This document shows positions 40,441 through 51,700 of a stretch of DNA of 64,000 nt, piece by piece; positions within the stretch are counted from its first letter, which is position 1; each line of letters starts with the position of its first letter. The position numbers and the translations under genes are program-made. The notes beneath the pieces are model-generated. The model was not told the origin of the DNA. It did not search any database and saw only the letters and a list, made by a program, of their open reading frames with translations. The stretch lies in NCBI GenBank assembly GCA_026724425.1, contig JAIUCV010000004.1, positions 5,590,001 to 5,654,000 on the forward strand, written 5' to 3'. Origin of the DNA: Erythrophleum ivorense (Eukaryota; Streptophyta; Magnoliopsida; Fabales; Fabaceae).

Positions 40441-41471
40441 ATAATGTTTAAGTAGAATTAGTCTATAAAAAAAATTTGTAAATGAAGTTAGTTATAAATA
40501 GATACAGAAACATGTTAGAAATGAATTTTACTTAAAAAAATATATTTCAAATACTTATATATTTATTTATAATTGACTTAATTTACTGATTTTCATACCT
40601 AACTTAAAATTTTTATAAACTAGATTTGCCTAAAATATTCTCTTTTAACGTATGAATAACATTGCTAATAAGGATTAGTTTAACTGCTAAAATTAAATTG
40701 TGTCAAACAAATTGTGTTAGATTCATTTTTTACTAATTACTTTTTGTTAATAAATCTATCTAAAATACTTTCTTTTATACCCAGTCTGTCACTCTCATTT
40801 TAGAATAATGTTTAAGTAGAATTAGTCTATAAAAAAAATTGTAAATTAAGTTAGTTATAAATAGATGCAGAAACATGTTAGAAATGAATTTTACTAAAAA
40901 AAATATATTTCATTTACTTATATATCTATTTATAATTGACTTAATTTACTTGTTTTCATACCTAACTAAATTTTTATAAACTAGATCTACCTAAAATAGT
41001 CTCTTTTAGCATATGAATAACATTGCTAATGAGGATTAGTTTAGCTGCTAAAATTAAATTGTGTCCAATGAATTGCGTTAGATTCAATTTTTACTAATTA
41101 TTTTTTGTTAGTAAATCTATCTAAAACAGTCTCTTTTATACCTAGTCTGTCCCTCTCATTTTAGAATAATGTTTAAGTAGAACTAGTCTATTAAAAAAAA
41201 AATTTATAATGAAGTTAGTTACAAATAGATACAAAAACATGTTAGAAATGAATTTTACTAAAAAATTATATTTCATGTGCTTAAATATTTATTTATAATT
41301 GACTTAATTTACTCGTTTTCATACCTAACTTAAATTTTCATAAACTAGATCTACCTAAAATAATCTCTTTTAACATATGAATAACATTGCTAATAAGGGT
41401 TAGTTTAGCTGCTAAAACAAATTGTGTTAGATTTAACTTTTACTAATTACTTTTTGTTAGTAAATCTATCT
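40441..41471. repeat. Three tandem copies of a ~362-bp unit
   Basis: Units start with ATAATGTTTAAGTAGAA at 40441, 40805 and 41166, giving periods of 364 and 361 bp. The third copy stops after about 305 bp at TAAATCTATCT. Units share ACATGTTAGAAATGAATTTT, TTATTTATAATTGACTTAAT and ATAACATTGCTAAT. Similarity is high, so duplication is more recent than in the 405-bp array. There is no coding content. Confidence 0.92.
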
Positions 41472-43343
41472 TTCTTCTAGTTTTTTTACATAAAAATAAA
41501 TAAATGAATAACATCACATATAGCTTTCAATTTATAATCAAGTGCAGTATTTCCAGAAAGGAGGGCCACACAATAATGCTTTCTGCAAAAGTAGCATTGG
41601 CTATTCAGTTTTGGTCCACCTATCATACATGGTTCTGCATTGTCCTTTCTCTATTTATTCTATTCTCGGAGCACAAATAAAAGCAAAATCATGTCACATG
41701 TTGTGTCTGAAATAAAGATAATTTTCTATAAAGTTCACGGGAAAAAAAAAAGAAAAAGAAAATTCTATTGGAAAAAGAGATCACCATTGAAGAAAGAGAA
41801 AGGCTGTATTAAAAATTCATTTATTTTTTATCTCTGTTTTGAGTCCAAGTGACTTTGTTTAATCTTGAAATCAGGTTAGTTATACAGTTACAAATAGTGG
41901 ATGAATGTAAGATTTGTATAAATATGTTTTCCTGGAACATGAAAAAATTAAGAAACATAGAGATTATTTCAGTTTTAAAGCAGAACACATCACATTCACA
42001 TAGAAAGAACTACCAACAAGAATAAAATTTACACAATTTGATATTTGCCAATTGAATTAACTCTCACTGACAAAGTATTAATAAAATAATGTTATTCTTG
42101 AGAAAATCAAAGTTAGATCGCTTGGATCCAATAAAGTATTATTTCTTGTTTAATAATTGAGAATAAACTAATGTTTTTGTATTTTTGTTTGTCTTTTAGT
42201 CTCTTAAATCAGTTCATGAACATCACAAAGCACACAGACTAGCGTGAACAATATAATATTTTGCTATCAGTGCAAGTGGATTAATCTTGTATCTCACAAT
42301 CATAATATAGGCTACGACTGTCAGCCCTATTTCCCATAACCCATCATCATTTTTATGATCTGCCATATGGATATGCGTTCAGATCCTCAGTAATTCAGGG
42401 TGAAATTAACGTTGTGCAGTTAGAGAGAAAAAAATTGAGAGTGTGAGGCCAACATTAGAAAACAGCTTCTAAAAGTTAAAGCTTTTAGTTTTTCTTTCTT
42501 CAACTGTATCTATAGCCTATGTAGGACTGTAGAGGATCCATTTCATACAAATAGGAGAAAAAAATACAAATGAGCTTTGACATTATTAGCAGGACACTAT
42601 TTTGAAGATCTGGGCATCCGGCAGAAAATTAATAAAGTCAAATTGTAAAGAATAATCAGTAACACACAATAGAGAAAAGATTGGCATAGTCATGTTTTAT
42701 TTTGCAAGGATTTAGGTTGTTATATTCAAATTGGTTGATTAAGATTCCAGCAGAACATTAAACAGTAAATACAAACTAAAAGAAAAAGCATGTGATTTGA
42801 AATGAACAAGAATGTCAAGTCTGAGTCAAAAGAAGTCATTGTTTCTATCCAAAAAGAGAAAAAAGCTTTCTAGAATCTGATTTTATTGACCACTTTCCAA
42901 TATAAGAATTTGGCATTGCCTGTGTATTTAGTTGATGCAGTCAGTTCAAGCATGTCATAATGGTGTATATTCAGTAGTGGGAAGCAGAAGATAATGTTTA
43001 CTAGGGAAAATCTACCACCTAGACCCAATTTGTCATTCTCTATAAATTTTCACCCTCCATTGACATCTGACATACTTATGGTCTTAAAGTCCACATTCTC
43101 CTCCATAAACTCAAAAAGCTTGTAAAAAGTTGAACCCCACAAGTTTGAAATCCCATTTCATGCCATATCCCCCACCTTACTTTTTCTGCACCATGTACTA
43201 ACCATCAAGTTTCAAGCAACAAACTCTGCTATTGCATTCAAAGAATCCCACTTTCAAGCTGAAATATATATATCTTAGAAGGTTAATTTCTCATAACATA
43301 TGTCGTTATGAGAATGCTTTAGTTTTAACAAAAGAAAGAAGAA

Positions 43344-46087
43344 ATGGGAGTTCCGCAAAAGCTCATTCTTTTCTTCTTTATTGCCAATCTTGTTTCTATG
43401 ATGCTTCCTCTTGTGAGTTCATCCCAAGAGAACATGGAAGTTATAGGTGGTCATTCTAGCAGCAGAGACAACAACATTAAGGTAATCCATTTTTTCTGCA
43501 TTTTCTTCTTATTTTTGACCAACCAAATTGGAAGCATCAAAGTTATGTTCATTTCTCTATTCACATATAATGAGATTTTTTCTGTGAAGCTTACATTAGT
43601 ATTTGTGGTTGTGTTTATGAAGATGAATCCTAGACTTCTGTTTGAAATTACATTACATGGATTTCTTCTGTGGGCTTCAATGGGGTTCTTGATGCCTGTT
43701 GGTATACTTGCAATCCGAATGTCCAATGGCGAGGTCAATCAAAGAAGGCTAAGAATTATTTTCTATGTTCATGCAATTTTGCAGGCAAGTCTTTCTGAAT
43801 CAGTTTGCCCCTTAGTTGTCACTACCACCTTACATCAGATGTGAGAATTTCAGCTTGGATCCCCTGCAATAGGAGGTTCTACTACACCAGGTGCAGTAAC
43901 GTCATTTCAGCCTTTTCTTTCAGGTCTAAAAAATTATGTAGGGTGTAAAAATTATAACTAGAATGACAAAAATTTTAAGTGTGAGAAAAAATTATACTTA
44001 AAAAATTTTAATGGCAAAAAATTTTAATTGTGTAATACAATTAAAATTTTTGAAGTACAATTTTTTTTTACAGTTAAAATTTTTGTTCTTTCAGTTACAA
44101 TTTTTAAATACCCTACATATTTTTTAGATCTTTAGAAAAAGGCCTAAAAGGCCTTATTGCACCAGGTACAATAGGATCCCTACTACAGGAGATCTGGGTG
44201 CGTAAGAATTTTCTTTGTGCTCTATAAGCTTCTATTTATTTTACTTGGCGACTAATTATTAAAGAGGAAGGAAGAAAAATTACTTTTGGCTTTAAATTAG
44301 CTTACTAGGGTCAGTTTTCCAGATGATGGACTTTTAATGACAGTGAAAGAGAGATAAGAGTGGCAAATTCCTGCTTCCCGGTTATTTTATTTAGCCTAAG
44401 GGCTTGTTTGGTGTTTTACTAGTTTTGAAGAGAGTGAGGTGGGGTGATGCCCATGGGGATTTGAAGTTTAATGAGAAAATAGACGATAACTCACTTCATT
44501 GTTTGGAAGATACAATGTCATTAATGGGATGGGCGAGGGAGATAAGTTTGAAGGGTGAACTCTCGAATATTATTATTATATAAATAAAAAAGAAAGATAA
44601 AAGAAATGGAAAGTAAGAAGGAATCCAATCAATCCCCAGCCCCCAATCTGGAGGGGTTTGAAGATCGGAGTACGGGATGACCACTTCATTACAACTTTTC
44701 ATCCAAACAATGGTTTGGATACTTAGTTCACCTTACCCCACTTCCAACCCATCCTCCCAAACAAGCCCTAAAGTTTATTAAGTTAATATTAATTCAAGCA
44801 AAGGCTAGTGTCTTCTAGTTTGTTAACAAGGACTATAATGAATACTTAGAAGACAAGGAACATATATTTTATAAAATAATCTTCTACATGATTGGAAGTT
44901 TCTAGCTTTCTCCATTTGGTTTTGGAATTGAGGGTTTGAAAAGAACACAATTTAGCTACTGACTGTGGTCCTACCCGAAGTCTCAGCTCAAGTATAATTA
45001 AAGCCAGAAGTGAAAATATCCCCATTGTCAACAGAAATAATAACTAAACTTTCTCTAAACTTTTTTGAATTGATTATGTTTGGCTTTGTCATATAATAAT
45101 ACATTTTCTTTTGTATTCAACAGAAGCTTGCTGTACTTCTTGCAACAGCAGGAGCAATCATGTCCATAAAAAATTTCAACAACTCTTTCAACAATAATCA
45201 TCAAAGAGTAGGGGTGGCATTGTATGGTATTATCTGGCTGCAAGTCGTTGTTGGTATTTTTCGACCACAAAGGTAAACTAATGAATTGCCACTTGTAGTA
45301 AAAGGCACATTCATAATGTTAGTGACTACAACTCAAGAAGCTAGATTAGTTTTCTCTTACACACCCCCTCAAACAGAAGGCTTCTAGGCTTGAAGTATGG
45401 ATAAAGAATATATGCCTACCATAAGTAGTGTTAAAACTTAATCTTAATTAGCCTGACAAATGGTTAGGAGGCTCTGATATTATGTCAAGGAACACTTCAA
45501 TTCAAAAATTTAAGCTTTTAAGTGACAGCTCAAGATTAGTTTTATATTATAATTCATAACACATAAGATTTGGTTAAATTGAGATATTTATCTCCACTGT
45601 GTTAAAATCTCAAGCTTAGACTATCAGGTTCTATTCTTGCTTTTTAGATAGTCAGTAAAGTTTGCATTTTCTAATTTCTTCTTTCCACATCGTCTCTTTA
45701 TTGAAAAACTCCAGTTTCCTACCTATAGAAGATGATAATCAGAAGTCAGAATACAACCTTACTTTGAATATTTGCAGGGGGTCTAAAAGAAGAAGTGTAT
45801 GGTTCTTTATGCACTGGATAATTGGAACTGCAATTTCCTTCCTGGGCATCCTGAATGTATATATAGGTTTACAAGCCTACCAAGAAAAGACATCAAAAAG
45901 TATAAGAATATGGAATATTCTTTTCACTGCTCAGGTAGTTATTATTGTGTTCTTCTACCTTCTTCAAGGCAAATGGCTTTATATACAAAACCAAGGAGTG
46001 ATTTTGGGCAATGAACTACTGGCTCCCTCTTGTCAAGAAATTTGTTCAGATATTATGCAGAAGGAAATGAAGGCTGAGTCTTGTTAA
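43344..46087 (+). CDS. Cytochrome b561-domain membrane protein
   Basis: Cytochrome b561 proteins carry electrons across a membrane using two haems, typically from ascorbate to a ferric or radical acceptor. Exons 43344-43481, 43623-43784, 45124-45272 and 45778-46087 join in frame to 252 residues. Residues 1-25 look like a signal peptide (hydrophobic LILFFFIANL, then MMLPLVSSS). Hydrophobic helices follow with four histidines in the b561 pattern: His58 (TLHGFLLW), His96 (FYVHAILQ), His126 (NNNHQRVG) and His162 (FFMHWIIG). A last helix (VVIIVFFYLLQG) precedes a short tail ending KAESC. No DOMON domain is present, so it is the short plant type resembling Arabidopsis At2g30890. Intron 2 has a GC donor and hosts two MITEs. 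Acceptor and membrane are not known. Confidence 0.9.
43861..44192. mobile_element. MITE, family A (long terminal inverted repeats), copy 1
   Basis: The two ends are inverse complements over about 120 bp. Outer parts read CACCAGGTGCAGTAA on the left and, inverted, CCTGGTGCAATAA on the right. Inner parts read GGTCTAAAAAATTATGTAGG and ATCTAAAAAATATGTAGGG. The centre is AT-rich and non-coding. A related copy lies at 62067-62320. The target duplication was not identified. Confidence 0.8.
44400..44768. mobile_element. Tourist-like (PIF/Harbinger-type) MITE
   Basis: A perfect 12-bp terminal inverted repeat GGGCTTGTTTGG occurs at 44400-44411, with its complement at 44757-44768. It is flanked on both sides by TAA (44397-44399 and 44769-44771), the TWA target duplication of PIF/Harbinger elements. 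It is 369 bp long with no transposase, and is inserted in b561 intron 2. Confidence 0.85.
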
Positions 46088-48051
46088 GAGAGATGAAGCA
46101 ATGCCTTACTTTTATTGACATCGAATTCTCTATAGGTTTAAACCATGTAGAATACCGGTAGATGTGGATTTCTTGCAGTAATACAAGTTATTATTTTCAA
46201 AACAAGCACAACCATTCAAAGATTGTAAGCTACATATTAGTGACAAAAATTTTTTGGAATATATTTGTATGTGCAACTTCATGAACTTCAAATATCATCT
46301 CATAGAGATCAGAAAATGTAGCTAATTTGTTAGATATTACACTCTGTTATTTACTGACGTCTTGTTCATGAAGACAAAAATATATTGCTGTGAATATCTA
46401 CCGCGCAGAAAGTAAATATAATCACCCAAAAGTAAGAGTCTGGTTGCCTTTGCCGCAAAAATTTGCTTTTCTAAAATCTCTTCTTAAACATAAAAGCAGT
46501 TTAACTTTTGGATAAATTTTCTGAGAACTGTTTCTACTTTTTAGCAATGTTAATAATGTTTGGGATAATTTTTGTGATTTTTTATTTGAGTGAGAGTACT
46601 TTTGTCCATAAAAATATGAATTCCTACTTCTAATTTTATAATATCCTATACGAAAAGCTTTGAAGCACTATGTAGCCTAGAAGCTTTCTTTGACGTACTT
46701 GTTGGCCTGATGGTCTTTCAACCCTCCTATGTTTGATGATTTCAAAAGCCCAAGTCAGATAAAAGCTCACTCAACAAATTCTTTTTGTTGATGATTTTTA
46801 TATATCTTGCAAAAAGCATATAAAAATTTTGTGAATTTTGTTTTATTTTGTCTATTTGCTAAAAAGCTAAAAGTTGTCTCTATCCCTATATTGGGTCTCT
46901 GTCTTTGCTTTGTTTATAAAGTCAACTCCTCCCTTTATTATGATTCATCGAAAGTATAAAAGATAACTTGTTTTATAAAGTCATCTCTTCACCTAAACGT
47001 GCTGGCCAAAAGCAGAAATAATGAAAGAAACTCTTTGCTGGATGACTGAAGCACCTCTAAATATCTGTCCAACATGCAAAAACATTCAACTACTTCTTAG
47101 CTACTGAGATGCTATTGTATTTCAACGGTCAAAACAGAAGGAGATAGATTAACGACTAATTTTTTTTAGTATATATATATAAAGTAGCTCCATCTGTCTT
47201 CAACACCAAAAAACACAAAGAGAACATGCTTTGCCTTCATAATAATTCTGTGTTCTTACTATTGCTAATGTCTGGTCTATTTGACTATTGAAAGTCTATT
47301 TGTGAGACTTACGCTGATCTGTCGGTTCTTGTAAAAGTTCTTAAATAGTGTAGCAACTGTGAAAAATAAAGAAAAAGTTATGTATAAGCTGTTGAATCTG
47401 TAAAAATTTTAGGTGAACTTAGAAACCTAACGTCTTTCCTGTGTACTCTAATTTAACATAGTGAAAATCTCTTGTTGTGTATCAAGGAGACTAAACGTAG
47501 GTCTTGAGGAAGATATATCAAGTGTTTTCTTTCTGTTACTTCTCCTTTTATTCTACTTCAGGTACTGTACTAAAACTTTATCGACAAGGTCTTGTTTCAT
47601 CTCTTTGATATTTACTTCTTAATTATCTTTTAGAAGATTCTGTTGACAATCAGTCTACAATGTATTCGAGTTATTAACAGCTTTGCCTCAATTGTTATTT
47701 TTTATTGTAAAAGCACCTATTCACCCCCCCGCATTCTTCAGTACCAAAACTCATTTAATTTTTTTTTTCTTTTTTCTCTAGTAATTTCATATGAATTGAA
47801 AAGAATAGCACAAAAAAACCAGCAGCAGAATATTTGTAACAGATATGATGCTGCTTTAAGGAATAAATGCTAATGGGGATTTCAATTCTTGCTTAAATGA
47901 AGAATAACAATCATCTGAGTAAGTTAACTCTGAAATTTAACAGTTAACGTGACAATTTATGCTTATTTCCTTAAACCCAGATTTTATTTCATTCGAAAGA
48001 AATGAAGAAAAAAATGGTAAAGAACTATCGGCATACCAGCATAAAAGAATT
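46088..48051. other. Intergenic region downstream of b561
   Basis: The b561 3' UTR comes first, then AT-rich DNA with no supported gene apart from the LTR-like remnant listed separately. Confidence 0.5.
47150..47760 (+). mobile_element. Copia-LTR-like remnant
   Basis: A TATA-like stretch (about 47175-47190) is followed by AAAGTAGCTCCATCTGTCTT. Further on are GTTGTGTATCAAGG, GTAGGTCTTGAGG and finally CACCTATTCACCCCCCC (about 47715-47731). These resemble Ty1/Copia LTR downstream parts seen in many plants. Limits are not defined and no polyprotein frame is present. Confidence 0.35.
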
Positions 48052-48439
48052 TGTTATTAGTCCCACATCGGGGAGTCTCACAAGTGAAGTGGGGTTTATA
48101 AATTGAAGAGGCTCTCCCTTCTAATAGGTTAGTCTTTTAGAATGGGTTTTTCTTTTGGGATTGCGCTCATTACATTGGTGCTTTCATTGAAAGGCTGATG
48201 GTCACAGAGAGGGCTACTTGCGGAGGGGCTAACCGGAAGAAGGCCAAGTGAAGGGCCGCTGAGTAAAGCATCACAAAGTGGAGCCGCTGGGGATGTCGGC
48301 TCTCGAAGGGGTGGCATTGTTATGAGTCCTACATCAAGGAACCTTACAAGTGAAGTGGGTTTATAAGTTTAAGAGGCTCTCTCTTCTAATAGGCTAGTCT
48401 TTTAAAATAAGCTCTCCCTTTGGGCTTGTACTCATTACA
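48052..48439 (+). mobile_element. TRIM-like miniature LTR retrotransposon, element 1
   Basis: Two direct terminal repeats of ~122 bp, 48052-48174 and 48318-48439, enclose a 143-bp internal part. Repeats start TGTTA(T)(G/T)AGTCC and end CTCATTACA, the TG...CA form of LTRs. TGGTGCTTTCATTG follows the first LTR at the primer-binding position. There is no coding capacity. The left LTR carries snRNA-like promoter motifs. Confidence 0.75.
48060..48103 (+). promoter_or_regulatory. snRNA-type USE plus TATA inside the TRIM LTR
   Basis: GTCCCACATCG (48060-48070) matches the plant snRNA upstream sequence element RTCCCACATCG exactly. TATAAAT starts at 48097, after a 26-bp gap. The opposite-facing LTR repeats this at 48788-48778 with TATAAGG from 48751, again 26 bp. 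In plants a gap near 24-26 bp is typical of Pol III (U6/U3) genes and about 34 bp of Pol II snRNA genes. Activity is inferred. Confidence 0.6.
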
Positions 48440-48441
48440 TT

Positions 48442-48480
48442 TGGTGTGGTGAGCGTGGATTGAACACGCGATCTTCAAAT
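48442..48480 (-). pseudogene. tRNA-Phe 3' half including CCA, lying between two facing LTRs
   Basis: On the minus strand the segment reads through a tRNA T-arm (GCGTG TTCAATC CACGC) and ends TCACCACACCA. From memory of plant tRNA-Phe(GAA), it matches the 3' ~39 nt with about five mismatches, mostly C-to-T type. The terminal CCA is not encoded in plant nuclear tRNA genes, so it implies a mature tRNA origin. The 5' half is absent. It begins two bases past the end of LTR B (48439), where a primer-binding site should be, and abuts the truncated LTR of element 2. Confidence 0.75.
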
Positions 48481-48796
48481 ATTAGAGTGGAAGAGCCCAA
48501 GTCCTTATAAGGCCTCTTTTTCAAAGAAACCTCCCCAATATGGGACTCATAACAATTCCACTGGCATCTCGACGACTGCACTCTACGACACTTCTGCGAC
48601 GCTTCACTTTGCTACAGGTCAGCCCCTCCACAGGTAGCCCTTTTCGGTTGGCTGACTCTCAATGAAAGCACCATTTGTTATGAGCATAAGTCCTTAGGAG
48701 AACGACACCCTAAAAACTAGCTATTAGAGTAGGAGAGCGCAAGTCCTTATAAGGCTTCTTTTTCAAGAAAACCTCCCCGATGTGGGACTCATAACA
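48481..48796 (-). mobile_element. TRIM-like element 2, inverted and truncated
   Basis: On the minus strand an LTR at 48796-48676 begins TGTTATGAGTCCCACATCGG and ends GCTCATAACA. It is followed by TGGTGCTTTCATTGAGAG and an internal part related to element 1 (GGGCTACCTGTGGAGGGGCT versus its counterpart). A second LTR starts at 48554 (TGTTATGAGTCCCATATTGG) and is cut off at about 48481, where the tRNA-Phe piece begins. Confidence 0.75.
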
Positions 48797-51700
48797 GAAT
48801 CCTGATCTGCAAATCCAGTGTGTATCCGTTCGAATAGAGATTGAAGAAGAACCATTGTGGATCCGTCAGAAAATGGATGTTCTTGATTCCTCTTCAAAAT
48901 TGCCACAGGTGTCAGCCTTAAAATGAATCCTTTGCATTATTACATGTGGAGTGGGTGTGAGAGGCTTTCAATCGTTAAAAATTTCTTATTCGATCTTTCA
49001 ACATAGGAAATTGGTTTTACACTTTCAATTTATTTCTCTTTAATTGTATATTATATATTTATTTATTAAATTTAGAGAATTTAATTAGTATGGGACCAAC
49101 TTGAATCCTTTATAATAATTATATAAAATGTAAATGAAGAGAAAAAGAAATCAGGAACGTTAATCAAATCTAAATCTTTGCATTTATTCTTAAATGCAGA
49201 GTAAATTTGTTAAAAGAAAAAGAAAATAAGAAAGAGTTTGGATGTTATATACTTTATTTTTTTATTAAACTTATTTGTTGTATTTAGTCACTAAATGCAA
49301 TGGATCTAAGATGGGTCCATTGCTTATTCCTTTCTTGTTCCAATCATATCCTATGAAGTACTACTAAGGTACATGGGACATAGACATGTTAGAGTAATTT
49401 GTTGTTATAATTCATTACATGGGGCTTAATTAGATTTTGAATTTTGTAACTACAGAAATTGAACTATTTTTTATCCTGAGAAATTTATCACTCTGATGTC
49501 AAAAAAGAGAAATAAGGTGACACGCCTTACTTCAAACTAAATTAGCTTAAACAAGAGGCAACACACTTCTAAGTTGGGATAATTACAATTCAGACAACAC
49601 ATCTAACCGAAAAAAGAACTTAAAAGATAAAGGATAAAAAATAAAGGAACAAAATGCACAAATTGTCTTCCAAAAGACTCTTTTTTGCTTGAAGGACAAA
49701 GCAATTTTGTAGATCTGATAAGATGAGTTGTATATCTACAAGAACATAGCCTAGCAGCCAAACACCGGTAACACAATACAGAAGAGGTAAACTTGAGGAT
49801 ATCTGGAGGCGAGATGCCTCTCAACTCTTTCTGAGAATTTCATCTCCTGATCAGTTCCCTTCTGCCAAGCTTGACATCGATCGAATGTTGTAGATCTGGA
49901 TGAAGAGATTTAAGAACATTAACAAATCATCGTACGTACTCTTACGTAGAAGTAAGGCTTTCATGGAGAAAGAAAATTGTTTTCGTGGAAGAAGAGAAGA
50001 AAAACACGAACTAAATGAAAAATTGAAAAGCAAAGGTGGTGACGAACCCAAGATGAAGCAGCTAATTAGTGTTTGAGAAGAAATAGGCAAAGGGTTTTAG
50101 TAGAATTTAATGGGGGAGACATTATATGTGGGAAGAAGTATTTCCAATTCAACCCAAATTACGCACAACATAAATTTTTTCATTATTCATTGATGTTTAC
50201 CTTTTTTATGTTGGTGTTACTAGTAAATTAGAATTTTATATCTTATAAAAAGAAAAAAACTATGTATCTTTTCTTGGTATTTGAAAAAGGTTCCATTAGT
50301 TTGCTCCCAGATTTCTTCTCTATGGAAGCACTTATGAATGTCGCAAAAATAAAATTTACTAGCAGTGGCTTTTACTCTATATTAGCACTTATGACCAGAA
50401 TGTTACAAAAATACAATATTTTAAAAATTGGACTCATAATAGTCAAAATATTTTATTTATATATATGATAATAAATTCATATAAAATATGTTGAATAGAA
50501 TTCATAAAATATCATAAATCTCTCTCACAAAATATCAAAATTCTATTTAAAAAGATAGAAATAAAAAATAGGTTTCGATTGATTTAGTGCTGAATTAGTC
50601 TATTTTTATTGGTCTTGCTGGTTTTCTATCAATTTATTCGGTTTTTGATTGATTTTTCCCTTGATTGGTTTTGAGGATTAAATAAATCTATTCCATAACC
50701 AATTCATCAGTTTAGTCTAGTTTTCATAACAGTGCAAAAATAAGATTTACTACCAGTTTTTTATTATTCTATAGCAGCACTTACGATTATATTAACCAGA
50801 AGGTAATACTAACAAATAAACTGCTAGTAAAAGTAATTATTTAGAGGAAATTTAAAAAATGATGGTAAGTATTACATTGAGATCTTGATAAAGATTATCT
50901 AATTCTAAGCCCACATATAATGATAAATTTTATAATTTTTTCCATTATTTTTTTACGTATTTAATATGATGTATAAATGATTCAAATGTTTAATTAGTTG
51001 CCTAACACACAGATTAATTTATTGCTATATTGGATAGACAAAAATGAAAAGTCATCCCAAGTGAATTAAAAATAATAATAATGAGCATGATTATTTTTTT
51101 TTCCAAATATGAGAACTCTACTGTGTTTCATTAAACCAGATATGGTAAATTAACTATGATGTTAAAAGTTAAAAGTAACAAAACCGCACCCTTTCAAATA
51201 CATTTTAATATAAACAACGTCCTCTCTTTCTATCTTGAATGGTTAAATTTGAGATTTGAACGCCACTTGTGGAACTAAATAACCATCCTACTACTATTTA
51301 TGCTTCACTTCTGCATATTATTTTGTTTGGGAAGTTAGAATTAGTTTATTCACCTACTGGTTGATGATTTATTATAAAAAAAATTAGTGTAACCTATCAT
51401 AAATGAATTATTAAATATTCATACATTGCTTCAATAGATCATTGAGCTAAAAATTCAAAAAAATTGACAAAAAAAAATACAAATGAATAAAATTGAAATT
51501 CTTACAGGTTAATAAAAAATATTCATACATTGCTTCAATAGATCATTGAACTGAAAGTCAATGTCCGCCATGCATCGTTATAAAATTCTCTTTCTTTGAA
51601 TGGTTAAATCAGAGGAGCTACACCTTCAACAGAAATATTCTTGAAGCCTCTATACATAAGAACAAGATAGATACAGAAACAGGTAAGAATATTGTTTGAG

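Larger units (their letters stand above)
36156..43343. other. AT-rich intergenic region between VPS16 and the b561 gene
   Basis: 36156-36400 is the probable VPS16 promoter and 5' UTR, and 42900-43343 the b561 promoter side. Between them I find only non-coding AT-rich DNA, a TA run near 37284, and the MITE, hairpin and tandem repeat listed separately. No reading frame of substance was recognised. Confidence 0.6.
43785..45123 (+). other. GC-AG intron carrying two MITEs (b561 intron 2)
   Basis: The exon ends HAILQ with CAG, followed by GCAAGT, the canonical GC-donor context. The acceptor is TTCAACAG at 45123. A nearby GT four bases on would break the frame. The intron is 1339 bp, more than half of it accounted for by two MITEs. 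Confidence 0.8.

Noticed and set aside
48129..48317. 62-codon minus-strand frame rich in Pro and Ser
   Set aside because: It lies in the internal part of TRIM element 1 and is not kept in the second element.
48442..48480. A functional tRNA-Phe gene
   Set aside because: Only the 3' half is present, mismatches occur, and an encoded CCA points to a reverse-transcribed fragment rather than a nuclear tRNA gene.
49560..50100. Possible small gene on the minus strand
   Set aside because: The frames are short, match no family I know and have no clear splice structure. Left as unassigned intergenic sequence.
50320..50800. Two similar stretches around AATAAAATTTACTA and AGCACTTATGA, possibly transposon ends
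   Set aside because: Similarity is patchy and no paired termini or target duplication could be found.
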